NCBI RefSeq assembly: GCF_003264935.1
Contig: NZ_QLOE01000003.1
Coordinates: 62,001 to 126,000 of the forward strand
DNA: 64,000 nucleotides
DNA from: Methanothermobacter tenebrarum
Lineage (GTDB): Archaea; Methanobacteriota; Methanobacteria; Methanobacteriales; DSM-23052
Reading direction: 5' to 3'
Below, in pieces: positions 19,812 to 29,083 of the stretch; position 1 is the first letter of the stretch, and each line of letters starts with the position of its first letter. Below the pieces are notes generated by a model, which searched no databases, was not told the DNA's origin, and was given only the letters and a program-made list of their open reading frames with translations. The position numbers and the translations under genes are program-made.

Positions 19812-20545
19812 AAGAATGCGAAATCTACTCCAATATTAAGCCCCCATGTGGCTGCAAGGTAGTTGCAAGGCTTGATGGAAGAGGATTCCATAGACTAACC
19901 AGAGAATTAGACTTCAAGAGGCCATATGATCCCTTTTTTGCAGATTGCATGGTTGAAACTTCAATTAACCTCATGAAAGAGTTTAGTCCGATTTTCATTT
20001 ACACATTCTCTGATGAGATCAACATACTATTTGAGGAGTTACCATTCAATGGCCGCATCGAGAAACTCGATTCTGTACTCGCAAGTTTCACAGGAACATC
20101 ATTTATACTCTGCCTCCTTAAAAAATTCAAAAGGGATAACATTAGAAAGCCTATATCATTTGATAGTCGCATCATCCCCCTAGGTGACCATCTACTAGTA
20201 GAATATTTCAAGGCAAGACAAGACGAGGCATGGCGAAACTGTCTTAACAGTTATGCCTATTGGACTTTAAGAGAAACCATGGACAAGAAGACAGCCACGG
20301 AAAAACTTAAAGGTTTAAAATCAGGTGACATCCACGAACTCCTCTTTGAGAGGGGTGTGAACCTTGCGAAGGTCCCCACTTGGCATAGGAGAGGTATTGG
20401 AGTATACAAGCGAATTGTTACTATAAAGGGCTATGATCCCAGATACAAAAAAGAGGTGAAATCAGAGAGAAAGAGGATCGTAGTCGACAAAAAACTTCCA
20501 ATTTTTAACGAAGACTTTTTCAAGACAATAGAAGGGATAAAATAA
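19808..20545 (+). CDS. thg1: tRNA(His) guanylyltransferase family protein (archaeal Thg1)
   Basis: A reverse (3'-5') nucleotidyltransferase, 245 aa from the ATG at 19808, which overlaps the nadX stop by 4 bp. The catalytic metal residues are visible in [10 protein letters not shown] and [11 protein letters not shown]. In archaea the enzyme adds the G-1 of tRNA-His or repairs 5'-truncated tRNAs, in a template-dependent way. An upstream in-frame TTG (19718) lies inside nadX and is not the start. It is followed by a JAMM gene whose ATG overlaps the stop. Confidence 0.94.
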   Translation: MKECEIYSNIKPPCGCKVVARLDGRGFHRLTRELDFKRPYDPFFADCMVETSINLMKEFSPIFIYTFSDEINILFEELPFNGRIEKLDSVLASFTGTSFILCLLKKFKRDNIRKPISFDSRIIPLGDHLLVEYFKARQDEAWRNCLNSYAYWTLRETMDKKTATEKLKGLKSGDIHELLFERGVNLAKVPTWHRRGIGVYKRIVTIKGYDPRYKKEVKSERKRIVVDKKLPIFNEDFFKTIEGIK

Positions 20546-20976
20546 TGGGGATTACAGATTATCTTCTGGAGAAAATATTTGGGATTAAGAAAATCAAAAG
20601 AGTGCAAGTTGATTCAAAGGTCATAGATGATATAATAGAAACTGCACGAAATGCCCATCCCAGAGAATTCGCAGCCTTGCTTGAGGGTAAAATAGAGGAT
20701 GAGACCCTCCATGTCACTGGATTAATTTTTCTACCAGGTGAAACCTCAAATGAAGGTGCTGTAATGCAGACCTTCATGTTACCACCATTTACATCTACCA
20801 TAGGATCAGTCCATTCTCATCCCACACCAAACAGTAAGCCTTCAAGGGAAGATCTTCACTTCTTCTCAAAAAATGGCCTATTCCATATGATAATAGCCTA
20901 TCCATATCAAAAGGAAAGCATAGCATCCTATGACAGGTTTGGTAATAGGATAGAAATCGAAATTTTAATGGGATAA
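20545..20976 (+). CDS. JAMM/MPN-domain metalloprotease (Mov34 family)
   Basis: A 143-aa single MPN+ domain with a full JAMM zinc site: the Glu in AALLEGK, then H-S-H-P, seven residues after the second His to Ser, and Asp two residues later ([14 protein letters not shown]). Archaeal JAMM proteins cleave SAMP-type ubiquitin-like conjugates or mature such proteins, which also serve in sulfur transfer. No SAMP or E1-like gene is in this window. It is the third gene of the nadX-thg1 run (overlapping by 1 bp). Its 3' end overlaps convergent serA by 12 bp. Confidence 0.9.
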   Translation: MGITDYLLEKIFGIKKIKRVQVDSKVIDDIIETARNAHPREFAALLEGKIEDETLHVTGLIFLPGETSNEGAVMQTFMLPPFTSTIGSVHSHPTPNSKPSREDLHFFSKNGLFHMIIAYPYQKESIASYDRFGNRIEIEILMG

Positions 20977-22542
20977 TTCGATCGCGACAATATCATACAC
21001 ATTCTCTAGTTCCTTTATCTCATCTAGGACTGTGGAAGGCACTTCTTGGTCCACTTTAAGGACCATTACAGCTTCGCCACCAATTTCTTTCCTGCCAACT
21101 TGCATGATAGCTATGTTAATGTTATGCTCTCCAAGCTTTGTCCCTATGGCGCCAATAGTCCCTGGGAGATCCTTATACTTTGCTATTAACATTATACCCT
21201 CAGGTTTTATATCCACCTTATAATCATTTATCTTAACTATCTTAGGCTCCTTAATATAGGTCCCCTCAACACTAAACTCTCCCTTATCAGATTTAACATT
21301 TAACACTATAAGTGACTTATAATCCCCAGATTCTGACCTTTTACCCTCTGTAACTATCATACCCCTTTTCTCTGCGATCATAGGCGCATTAACTAGGTTT
21401 ACAGGCTCTGTAAGTATGGGGTTTAATATGCTCTGTAGTATAGTTCTTGTGAGGATGTCCTGTTGTGGTATTTCAGCTAATTCACCACAGTAGGTAACCT
21501 CCAAGTTTTCTATTTTCCCAGGTGTTGCCTGCACAACAAGACTGCCTAGTTTCTCGGCTAATACAATGTATGGTTTCAAGAACTTGAAGGTTTCAGGGTC
21601 TAACACTGGCATGTTAAGCACATTCTGGGGTGTTCCACCCTCAAAAACCTTCTTGATTTCATTTGCAACGATTATAGCCGCGTCTCGCTGGGCTTCGACT
21701 GTTGAGGCTCCTATGTGGGGAGTTAAAACCACATTATTCAATTTTAGGAGTGGGCTGCCTTTCGGAGGCTCCTCCTCAAATACATCGAGAGCAGCCCCAC
21801 CTATCCTACCTTCATTTAATGCATTGTACAATGCTTCCTCGTCCACTATACCTCCACGGGCGCAATTTATTATGAAAGCTGTATCCTTCATCATATCCAA
21901 TTCACGATCTGATATAAGATATCGTGTCTCTGAGGTTAATGGGACATGTATGGTTATAATATCAGACTTCTTGAGTAGTTCTTCAAGGTCAACTATCTCC
22001 ACGCCCATTTCATCAGCCGTTTCTCTACTAATATATGGGTCGTGGACGAGCACATTCATCCCAAATGATTTTGCACGTTTAACCACTTGGGATCCGATCC
22101 TACCCATCCCTATAACCCCAAGGGTCTTGTTGTTGAGTTCCATGCCCATGAATTTGCTCTTCTCCCATCTACCTTCCTTCACAGACTTATCAGCTAGGTG
22201 TATCTTCCTTGCAAGTGCTAACATTAGACCCATGGTATGTTCCGCGACTGTGATAGAAGTGGATTCAGGGGCATTTATAACCATGATACCCTTTTCAGTG
22301 GCGGCTTTAACATCGATGTTATCCACGCCCACACCTGCTCTTGCGATGATCTTCAATCTTGGAGCAGCCTCTATAACTTCCCTCGTGACCTTCGTCCTAC
22401 TCCTTACAATAATAGCATCAAAATCTTTTATACTCTCTAGGAGTTCTTCATGTGTTATATTAGTATTAACTACGACCTCGGCCACCTTTTCAAGTTCGGC
22501 TATCCCTTTTTCATTGATTGAATCTGCGACAAGTACTCTCAT
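20965..22542 (-). CDS. serA: D-3-phosphoglycerate dehydrogenase
   Basis: First enzyme of serine synthesis, 525 aa, the full archaeal length. N-terminal substrate and NAD domains carry [13 protein letters not shown] and the HIGAST catalytic histidine segment. An intervening ASB domain (~310-450) and a C-terminal ACT domain ([22 protein letters not shown]) give regulation by serine. ATG 22542 is chosen because AGGTGG lies just upstream. The in-frame GTG at 22551 would include that site. Confidence 0.96.
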   Translation of the reverse strand: MRVLVADSINEKGIAELEKVAEVVVNTNITHEELLESIKDFDAIIVRSRTKVTREVIEAAPRLKIIARAGVGVDNIDVKAATEKGIMVINAPESTSITVAEHTMGLMLALARKIHLADKSVKEGRWEKSKFMGMELNNKTLGVIGMGRIGSQVVKRAKSFGMNVLVHDPYISRETADEMGVEIVDLEELLKKSDIITIHVPLTSETRYLISDRELDMMKDTAFIINCARGGIVDEEALYNALNEGRIGGAALDVFEEEPPKGSPLLKLNNVVLTPHIGASTVEAQRDAAIIVANEIKKVFEGGTPQNVLNMPVLDPETFKFLKPYIVLAEKLGSLVVQATPGKIENLEVTYCGELAEIPQQDILTRTILQSILNPILTEPVNLVNAPMIAEKRGMIVTEGKRSESGDYKSLIVLNVKSDKGEFSVEGTYIKEPKIVKINDYKVDIKPEGIMLIAKYKDLPGTIGAIGTKLGEHNINIAIMQVGRKEIGGEAVMVLKVDQEVPSTVLDEIKELENVYDIVAIELSH

Positions 22543-22655
22543 ATTTTCCACCTGCTAAAACTCTGATGATTGTAAAGATTAGAAAGTAGAATATAATTTT
22601 ATTCTCGGAAACCTAATATATTTTACACCATATATATAAGGGGTGGGTTGGGAGT

Positions 22656-23405
22656 ATGTTTGATGGATCCATTAAAATCAAGGATAAGAGTATACCATGT
22701 ACTTCATTAGGAACGGCACCATTTGCAGGTTTAGCATATTTTGGTCATAGGTCTCGCCTATATCAAATAGACCTTTATAATAACCCGGATAATATACAGA
22801 GGATCATTAAGAGATCCTATGATTTGGGTGTTAGAGCAATACAACTCATACCTGAACCCCCGGTTATCAAGGCATTAACTGGGGCTGTTGAATCGGGTTT
22901 AGATTTCACTATCATCGGCACTATAAGGGCTGGAAGATTCCAAGAGGATCTTAAGCTCCTTTTAGACTTGGATGCGGATGCCATGCTATTAGATGAAGAA
23001 TACACTGATAAATTAGAAACATGGGAATTGGCGGATCTTTTAAATTCTATAAATGACCTGGGCATAGTATGCGGTCTTATAACTGCTTTTCCACGGAATA
23101 CTACAATGAAACTTCTCGCTTCTGATATACTAGATCTTTTTGACATTTACATGATACCGTTAAACAAGCTTGGATATATGATGGATTTTCCCAGTTTTTT
23201 AGAAGATGAGAGGAGAGAACTGAAAGAGATGATATTAGACACTGGTAAGTTTATCATGGCACATAAAGTATTAGCTGCTGGGATATTAAAACCTGATGAG
23301 GCTTTTAAATTCTTGGAGAGTGTGGATTATATTGACATGGTTAGTATAGGTGTTGCATCCATAGAAGAAGCCGAGGAGACTTTCACTTTGCTCTTTGAGT
23401 ATTAA
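22656..23405 (+). CDS. uncharacterised archaeal protein, probable TIM barrel
   Basis: A 249-aa protein I cannot assign. Alternating strands and helices (GVRAIQLIPEPP, DFTIIGTIRAG, ADAMLLDEEY, GIVCGLITAFP, DIYMIPLNKLGYM, ...IDMVSIGVASIEEA) fit a TIM barrel of the type used by phosphate-binding or aldo-keto enzymes. There are no cysteine metal motifs. A TATA-like ATATATAA about 20 bp before the ATG implies a very short leader. It is divergent from serA. Confidence 0.75.
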   Translation: MFDGSIKIKDKSIPCTSLGTAPFAGLAYFGHRSRLYQIDLYNNPDNIQRIIKRSYDLGVRAIQLIPEPPVIKALTGAVESGLDFTIIGTIRAGRFQEDLKLLLDLDADAMLLDEEYTDKLETWELADLLNSINDLGIVCGLITAFPRNTTMKLLASDILDLFDIYMIPLNKLGYMMDFPSFLEDERRELKEMILDTGKFIMAHKVLAAGILKPDEAFKFLESVDYIDMVSIGVASIEEAEETFTLLFEY

Positions 23406-24349
23406 TTGTATTCTTTTCTCTCGGCTATTATCTTCAAGAACTCCTTTGAACTTTCTATTTCATCTATCTCCCAATCTTTGATTACTGGGATGCCCTCAAG
23501 GGATTCTTTGATCTTAGGATTTTTCAATATGAAAACAGCGTCGGATCCCGTTATCAGTGATATGTCCTTTAAAGGTATGGCCATCCTCTTAAGGGTTCGA
23601 GTATCCCTATTTTTTTCAAGATCTGTGATAACTGTATCCTCGAATTTCATGTCTTTGGCGAGCACGTCAAATGGCGCCTTCTGGGTTTGGATCACGCCAA
23701 AGCCTAGTTCAACAAGTTTTTCAGCCTTCTTGCCGGGTCTATTTTCTATGATGTCTTTGTCAACCTCTGGTGTCTTGAAAAGGTCAATTGAGAGTATTAT
23801 CTTTATATTTAGTATCTCCTCAAGTATCGTTGCAGTTTCTGGGGAGGCTCTTACAAGGCCGTTCTCATACTTATAGATGGTCTCCCTTGATACGTGGGCT
23901 AGATCTGCAAGGTCCTTGAGTGACATATTATATTCTTCTCTAACCTCCCTTAGGGTGTCACCGTCTATCTGCACATAATATCCGCCCCTATCAGCGAAAA
24001 CTTCTGGGTGATGGCCTTCTATTATCATATTCTTCAATGTTTTGAGGGCTATGACTGGTATGCCATGTCTTTCGTATACTACATCCTCTTCAAGGTAGTC
24101 TGTCTTGGATTTTACGCCTATGATGAGGGGTGCTGCTAGGAAGGTGTAGGCAACCTTTTTTATTTCATGAGCTTGTAAACTATTAATAGAATCTATATTA
24201 ACAAGTACTTTTAATAGGAGAAGTAACAGTTTCTTCCTTGCTAGGAGGTCAAAGCAACTTCTCTCATAAATATGGGATACTCTAAACCCATGTGTTGCAA
24301 GTATATTGTACAGTTCTTGGAGTATTTCTTCCCTTTTCATGATGTTCAA
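23402..24349 (-). CDS. XRE-type HTH transcriptional regulator, archaeal MTH_967 family
   Basis: About 315 aa with a mid-protein HTH (roughly residues 130-185: YNMSLKDLADLAHVSRETIYKYENG). It is flanked by an N-terminal domain resembling an archaeal restriction-like fold and a C-terminal ligand-type domain. The organisation matches the family of putative archaeal HTH regulators. A TTG at 24349 follows GGTGAT at 4 bp; the next ATG is at 24340, so the start is uncertain by three codons. Its stop overlaps the previous gene by 4 bp. The regulon is unknown; it is divergent from tiaS. Confidence 0.85.
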   Translation of the reverse strand: MNIMKREEILQELYNILATHGFRVSHIYERSCFDLLARKKLLLLLLKVLVNIDSINSLQAHEIKKVAYTFLAAPLIIGVKSKTDYLEEDVVYERHGIPVIALKTLKNMIIEGHHPEVFADRGGYYVQIDGDTLREVREEYNMSLKDLADLAHVSRETIYKYENGLVRASPETATILEEILNIKIILSIDLFKTPEVDKDIIENRPGKKAEKLVELGFGVIQTQKAPFDVLAKDMKFEDTVITDLEKNRDTRTLKRMAIPLKDISLITGSDAVFILKNPKIKESLEGIPVIKDWEIDEIESSKEFLKIIAERKEYN

Positions 24350-24376
24350 TTAAATCACCGAATGGGGGTGGGAAGC

Positions 24377-25636
24377 ATGTTACACGTTGGTATCGATGAT
24401 ACAGATTCTCCCAGTGGAATGTGCACTACCTATGTTTCATGTTTAATAATCGAGAAACTTAAGGTTTGCGGTTATGCTGTGAAGGGTTATCCTAGATTGA
24501 TAAGACTCAACCCCTTCGCCCCCAATAAAACAAGGGGTAATGGGGCGGTTTCATTTAGAGTGGAGGTCCAAGGGGAGGATGAAATCGAAAAAGTAAAAAA
24601 TGTGGTGTTGTCTTTTGTATCAAAGTTTTCGGAGCTTGAAAATGATAATACAAATCCTGGGGTAGTGTTCTATAAGGGTGAAATTAATGATAGTTTGAAA
24701 AGATTCGCACTCGATGCTATAAGGCGAATATTAACAATAGATGATGCTAAGAGATTAGCCGATAAAATTGGGGCTGAAGTTTATGAATACAAAAATGGTA
24801 GAGGTATTATAGGGGCATTAGCGGCTATAGGATGCCCTTTACCAGATAAGACCTATGAGCTTATAGCTTATCGTTCACCTGAAAATTATGGTAAAAAGAG
24901 AAAAATTGACAAAGAATCTGTTAAGAGGATGGATAAAGAGACCTATCCCGAAACATTTGACAATATTGACGATGATTATATGGCTATAGCACCCCACACT
25001 CCTTGTCCAATCCTCTATGGTATAAGGGGCGAATCCCCCGAGGCCCTTATAAGAGCTAATCAGATGATAAAAGTTGGAGAAAAAATCGAAAGATATTGCA
25101 TCTTCGAAACCAATCAACATACCGATCAACACATCCAAAAGGCTGAGAGCATATCCCAGATGAAACAATTCAGCTGTTATCTTGTTTCAGGCGAAGTTAA
25201 AGATAGGCCCAGGGTAATTGAAGGAGGACACGTATTCTTCACATTAAAAGATAATACCGGTGAAATAGAATGTGCAGCTTATGAACCTACCAAAGATTTC
25301 CGAAAAATAGTAATGAAATTAAGACCAGGGGATAAAGTGAAAGTATTTGGGGGTATAGGAATCCATGGAACCCTAAATATCGAAAAGATGAAAATAGAAC
25401 ACGTAAAACCCTTGATAGAATATGAGAACCCTATTTGTTCTTGTGGTAAAAGGATGAAATCAGCGGGAAAAAATAAAGGGTTTAAATGTCCAAATTGCGG
25501 CAGAAAATTGAATGGCCAGAAAATCCCAAGGAAAATCCCAAGATCATTAAATGAAGGATACTATGAGGTTCCAACCTGTGCAAGACGCCACCTCTCAAAA
25601 CAACTCATAAGGATGGGAATAAAAGGATGTTCATAG
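24377..25636 (+). CDS. tiaS: tRNA(Ile2) 2-agmatinylcytidine synthetase
   Basis: Attaches agmatine to C34 of tRNA-Ile(CAU) so that it reads AUA codons, an archaea-specific modification. 419 aa from the ATG at 24377, which has GGTGGG upstream. The N-terminus HVGIDDTDSPSGMCTTY is the diagnostic kinase-like motif. An OB-fold follows (about 285-350), then a zinc ribbon (CSCGK...CPNCGR). Longer frames upstream overlap the divergent regulator and are not needed. Confidence 0.96.
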   Translation: MLHVGIDDTDSPSGMCTTYVSCLIIEKLKVCGYAVKGYPRLIRLNPFAPNKTRGNGAVSFRVEVQGEDEIEKVKNVVLSFVSKFSELENDNTNPGVVFYKGEINDSLKRFALDAIRRILTIDDAKRLADKIGAEVYEYKNGRGIIGALAAIGCPLPDKTYELIAYRSPENYGKKRKIDKESVKRMDKETYPETFDNIDDDYMAIAPHTPCPILYGIRGESPEALIRANQMIKVGEKIERYCIFETNQHTDQHIQKAESISQMKQFSCYLVSGEVKDRPRVIEGGHVFFTLKDNTGEIECAAYEPTKDFRKIVMKLRPGDKVKVFGGIGIHGTLNIEKMKIEHVKPLIEYENPICSCGKRMKSAGKNKGFKCPNCGRKLNGQKIPRKIPRSLNEGYYEVPTCARRHLSKQLIRMGIKGCS

Positions 25637-25716
25637 GCCCCACAATTGTAAAATCCACTTAAAATTGATTATCCACCAAAAGACCACTTAAAAGGTATCC
25701 CATCATCAAGACAACA

Positions 25717-25751
25717 CTTATATCATAATTTCTATTAGTATAATATAGGTG
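25717..25751 (+). promoter_or_regulatory. probable ppcA promoter and ribosome site
   Basis: A TATA-like ACTTATATC at 25716-25724 lies about 40 bp before the ppcA ATG. AGGTG at 25747-25751 is the ribosome site, 7 bp from the start. Confidence 0.45.
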
Positions 25752-25758
25752 TATAATT

Positions 25759-27207
25759 ATGATTCCAAGGTGTATGAGTACACAGCATCCAGATAATGTA
25801 AATCCACCATTTTTCGCTTCAAGTCCGCTTCTTAGTGGAGAGGATGAAATAAAAGAAGCATATTATGTGTTTTCTCATCTTGGATGTGATGAGCAAATGT
25901 GGGATTGTGAAGGTAAAGAAGTTGATAATTATGTCGTTAAAAAACTCCTTGCAAATTATAAATCATTCTTCCAAGAAAACATACTAGGAAAGGATTATAG
26001 ATTAACCCTGAGGGTTCCTAATCCTACAGTAGAACGTGAAGAGGCGAAGATACTCCTCGAAACCCTTGAAAGCATACCCCGTTCATATGATACAGCCACA
26101 TTATTCTATGATATGGAAGTGGCCCCAGTCTTTGAGGTTATACTACCCATGACTTCATCGAGCGCCTCCCTTAATCGCATCTACAATTACTATAAAAAAT
26201 TTGTCGTTGAAAAACAGAATTTCTCACTCGGGGATGTGACAATAAAAGAATGGATAGGAGAATTCAAACCCCAAAGCATAAATGTAATACCCCTCTTTGA
26301 AGACTATAATGGGATGCTTTCGGCATCCACCATAACCAGAGAATATCTAGATGGGAAGGACATACACCATCAAAGAGTTTTCCTGGCACGTTCAGATCCG
26401 GCCATGAACTATGGGATGATATCCGCTGTAATACTTAATAAGATAGCCCTTCAAGATTTTGAAGAACTCGAGAAAGAAACAGGGATAAGAATATATCCTA
26501 TAATAGGGATGGGTTCGGCACCCTTCCGTGGAAACTTAAAACCATCCAATGTAAATAACGTCATGAAAGAATATCCAAGCACTTACACTTTCACATTACA
26601 ATCATCCTTCAAATATGACCACCCGCCACGGGAAGTTATCAAGGCCGTTGACAGACTAAAATCGAAAAAACCAAACAAGGCACAGGAGATAGACGTAGAA
26701 GTCGCGCTTGAAGTCATGGAGAAATATTGTAGGGAATATCGTCGCCAAGTTCTGAAACTCACAGATATCATAAACCGGATAGCTAAATATGTGCCCAAGA
26801 GGAGGAAAAGGAAACTCCACATAGGACTTTTCGGCTATTCAAGGAGCATTGGAAAAGTTTCCCTACCAAGAGCCATAACCTTCACAGCAGCCCTTTATTC
26901 TATCGGAGTGCCACCTGAAATCCTAGGCTTCAACGCGCTCTCTGATAAAGAGATTGAACACCTCCACGAAATTTACATAAACCTTGAAAGGGACATGTTA
27001 GATGCCCTCAGATACTTGAACCCTCATTCACCATATTTGGAAGATGAACTATACTGGAAGATCAAAGAACACTTCCCTGATATAGAATATGACAGAAAGC
27101 ACAAAAAATTAGTTGATGATATAAACAAGAGCTTATCACTTGGTCAAATAAGGGTAATCCAGACAAGGATTCTCGAAGCGGCAAGTCTAAGAAGATTTCT
27201 CGGATAA
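25759..27207 (+). CDS. ppcA: phosphoenolpyruvate carboxylase, archaeal type
   Basis: Carboxylates PEP to oxaloacetate, feeding the reductive branch of the incomplete TCA cycle. 482 aa is the archaeal length (about half the bacterial enzyme). It begins IPRCMSTQHPDNVNPPFF and carries the conserved AMNYGMISAV, GMGSAPFRGNL and GYSRSIGKVSLPRA segments. It is a single-gene unit followed by a long gap. Confidence 0.97.
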   Translation: MIPRCMSTQHPDNVNPPFFASSPLLSGEDEIKEAYYVFSHLGCDEQMWDCEGKEVDNYVVKKLLANYKSFFQENILGKDYRLTLRVPNPTVEREEAKILLETLESIPRSYDTATLFYDMEVAPVFEVILPMTSSSASLNRIYNYYKKFVVEKQNFSLGDVTIKEWIGEFKPQSINVIPLFEDYNGMLSASTITREYLDGKDIHHQRVFLARSDPAMNYGMISAVILNKIALQDFEELEKETGIRIYPIIGMGSAPFRGNLKPSNVNNVMKEYPSTYTFTLQSSFKYDHPPREVIKAVDRLKSKKPNKAQEIDVEVALEVMEKYCREYRRQVLKLTDIINRIAKYVPKRRKRKLHIGLFGYSRSIGKVSLPRAITFTAALYSIGVPPEILGFNALSDKEIEHLHEIYINLERDMLDALRYLNPHSPYLEDELYWKIKEHFPDIEYDRKHKKLVDDINKSLSLGQIRVIQTRILEAASLRRFLG

Positions 27208-27414
27208 AAAAACAGCAAGGACTGGTAGGGAGTTTGCCATGGCTAATCCCTTTAATGATCCTTTGCCCTTAAATCCATTTTTTAAGGACAAAAGAAGCAC
27301 AACCGGGAAAGCTTTTATCTTTTTTAGAGAGGACTCTCTTTTGAAGGGGGAAGATAAATGTCGAAAAATTTAAATATCCCCAGTTTTTAAATATTTTTTG
27401 GGGATGTTCCCACA
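27208..27414. other. gap after ppcA, with an inverted repeat around a TATA box
   Basis: No gene seen. A short palindrome (AGAGAG-GA-CTCTCT, about 27326-27339) may mark a transcript end. At 27376-27405 the arms ATCCCCA and TGGGGAT flank an AT-rich core (TTTTTAAATATTTTTT) that would serve as TATA box for the RNA genes downstream. Confidence 0.4.
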
Positions 27415-27590
27415 TAGTGTGTTCAAAATTCGAATTTAGGGATAATCCAGGCCTTAATGAAGGGCAGGAGATGGCGGAGCAGTGAACCCCGCAAACCATG
27501 AAGCCGGGGAGCTTGGAGCACTAGCTAAACGCTGGAAGCCCCCCCAATACAATGGGGGGATAATTCGCAGTTGAAGTGGGGTTAATGTTC
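27415..27590 (+). ncRNA. candidate structured non-coding RNA, family not recognised
   Basis: A GC-rich island in AT-rich surroundings, starting about 25 bp after a TATA-like element and running into tRNA-Gln. It contains a strong hairpin (CCCCCC-AATACAAT-GGGGGG, about 27541-27558) and smaller potential stems (GCGG..CCGC near 27472-27490, AGCT..AGCT near 27508-27526). No reading frame with a ribosome site covers it. I tested it against RNase P, SRP, C/D-box and common riboswitch signatures from memory and saw none. It could also be a 5' leader of the tRNA transcript. Confidence 0.4.
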
Positions 27591-27594
27591 TTAT

Positions 27595-27666
27595 AGTCCC
27601 GTGGGGTAGTGGCAATCCTGATGGGCTCTGGACCCATCGACAGCGGTTCGACTCCGCTCGGGACTA
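27595..27666 (+). tRNA. tRNA-Gln (anticodon CTG)
   Basis: 72 nt without encoded CCA. Acceptor stem AGTCCCG/CGGGACT with discriminator A; anticodon stem ATGGG/CCCAT with loop CTCTGGA, giving CTG; T arm AGCGG-TTCGACT-CCGCT. Nearly identical to the next tRNA outside the anticodon arm. Confidence 0.95.
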
Positions 27667-27700
27667 TCATCCCAAATATTGCTTTTAGACAAATTCTCAT

Positions 27701-27772
27701 AGTCCCGTGGGGTAGTGGTAATCCTACCGGGCTTTGGACCCGGTGACAGCGGTTCGACTCCGCTCGGGACTA
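27701..27772 (+). tRNA. tRNA-Gln (anticodon TTG)
   Basis: 72 nt without encoded CCA. Same acceptor, D and T arms as the upstream tRNA. Anticodon stem CCGGG/CCCGG with loop CTTTGGA, giving TTG. The two glutamine isoacceptors are 34 bp apart and probably arise from one transcript. Confidence 0.95.
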
Positions 27773-27806
27773 TCATCACCAATATTGCTTTTTTGAAGGT
27801 TTAAAA

Positions 27807-28925
27807 ATGGAGAGACTCCTCATAGTAGGTGTGAATACGAGGCCTGTTGCAGAAGCAGCATATAAGCTTGGATTCGAGGTTTATTCTGTAAGCTATTATT
27901 GTCCAAGAGATTTTTATTCTTATCATGAAAGAAGGTGCATACTAGAACAGAAGCCTTTAAAATCTTCGGGGAGATTCCATGAGGAGTTCAAACCATCATA
28001 TCTTAAAATTTTAGCCGAAGATTTTCTAGATGAGGTTGACAAGATCATAGTTTTAAGTGGAGGTTCCCCCGAGGATTTCCCTTCCCAGAAAATCCTTGGT
28101 AACAAGAAGACGCGGAAAATAGAAGACAAGTACAGTTTATATAAGAGGTTGCGTGGGAAATTCAAAGTCCCAGAAACTTACAAGTTGGATGACATAAAAG
28201 AAGCATGTGAGATACAGGAACAGGAGCCAGGAAAAAGATTCCTAATAAAACCTTTAATAGGGTCTGGGGGTTTTGGAGTTTCCCCCATCTCAGATTATAG
28301 GGGAAAGCTTGAAGGCCCTTTTATCCTCCAAGAATTTATTGAAGGCTTGCATTTAAGCGCTTCTGTGCTCTCCACTGGCAAGGATGTTATGACAATATTG
28401 ACAAGCAGGCAATTGATAGACACAAATATTAGAGGATGGGAGGATAACCTCATATATTCTGGGAATATAGTGCCTGCACCTTACCCTGAGATTAAGAAGG
28501 TAGGAGAGGATGTGATTAGGGGCTTGTCTCTTTTAGGATCAAATGGTGTTGACATGGTTTTATCCTCTAATGGTTTATATGTGATTGAAGTTAATCCTCG
28601 CATACAAGGCACTTTTGAATGTGCTCAGCTTTCCCTTGGAATTAACATGTTATCTGCTCATATCAAGGCTTGTGAAGGCGAACTTGTAAAAGAACCTTCA
28701 AGGAAAAAGTATACGGTAAAGAGGATAGTCTATGCCCCCTACAGGTGCCAAGTTGGCGATCTTAATCTTCCAAGGGTATATGATATACCCTGTAGTGGTT
28801 CTATAATAGAAGCAGGCGAGCCTGTGGTAACTTTGCTCGATTCTCATGAAAATCTCAATACTGTCCTGGGGAATATTAAGGGGAGTTTTGAGGATGTTAT
28901 GGGAAGATTAAAGATTGTAGACTAG
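27807..28925 (+). CDS. ATP-grasp domain carboligase-like protein
   Basis: A 372-aa ATP-grasp enzyme. An N-terminal pre-ATP-grasp Rossmann-like domain (LLIVGVNTRPVAEAAYKLGFEV) is followed by an ATP-grasp fold with RFLIKPLIGSGGFGV, LQEFIEGLHLSAS and the metal-binding VIEVNPRIQGTFE. It belongs to the methanogen group related to biotin carboxylase and ligates a carboxylate to an amine or similar. The substrate is unknown. Its start lies 35 bp after the tRNA pair, and its stop overlaps that of the convergent 53-aa peptide gene by 4 bp. Confidence 0.85.
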   Translation: MERLLIVGVNTRPVAEAAYKLGFEVYSVSYYCPRDFYSYHERRCILEQKPLKSSGRFHEEFKPSYLKILAEDFLDEVDKIIVLSGGSPEDFPSQKILGNKKTRKIEDKYSLYKRLRGKFKVPETYKLDDIKEACEIQEQEPGKRFLIKPLIGSGGFGVSPISDYRGKLEGPFILQEFIEGLHLSASVLSTGKDVMTILTSRQLIDTNIRGWEDNLIYSGNIVPAPYPEIKKVGEDVIRGLSLLGSNGVDMVLSSNGLYVIEVNPRIQGTFECAQLSLGINMLSAHIKACEGELVKEPSRKKYTVKRIVYAPYRCQVGDLNLPRVYDIPCSGSIIEAGEPVVTLLDSHENLNTVLGNIKGSFEDVMGRLKIVD

Positions 28926-29083
28926 ACAGGCACTCTTATTATGCCTAAGAGTACTAGTATGAATATGATGAGTCCTATTGCTATTAGTATCCTTGTGAGT
29001 ATCATGCCCCATGTTATTATGACGAATATTTTAGCTCTTCTATCAGGGTCTTTGAGGTACTCTTCAATGGGGTCCTTGCTCAT
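28922..29083 (-). CDS. 53-aa membrane peptide
   Basis: A short gene below usual length cutoffs. It starts MSKDPIEEYLKDPDRRAK and continues with one long or two short hydrophobic segments (about residues 19-50), ending RVPV. The ATG overlaps the stop of the upstream DUF61 gene as ATGA, strong evidence of real translation. The acidic-basic head followed by a membrane segment suggests a tail-anchored peptide with a cytoplasmic N-terminus. Function unknown. Confidence 0.75.
   Translation of the reverse strand: MSKDPIEEYLKDPDRRAKIFVIITWGMILTRILIAIGLIIFILVLLGIIRVPV

Noticed and set aside
21566-22558. 330-codon + strand frame opposite serA
   Set aside because: Shadow of serA codon pattern; no recognisable domain.
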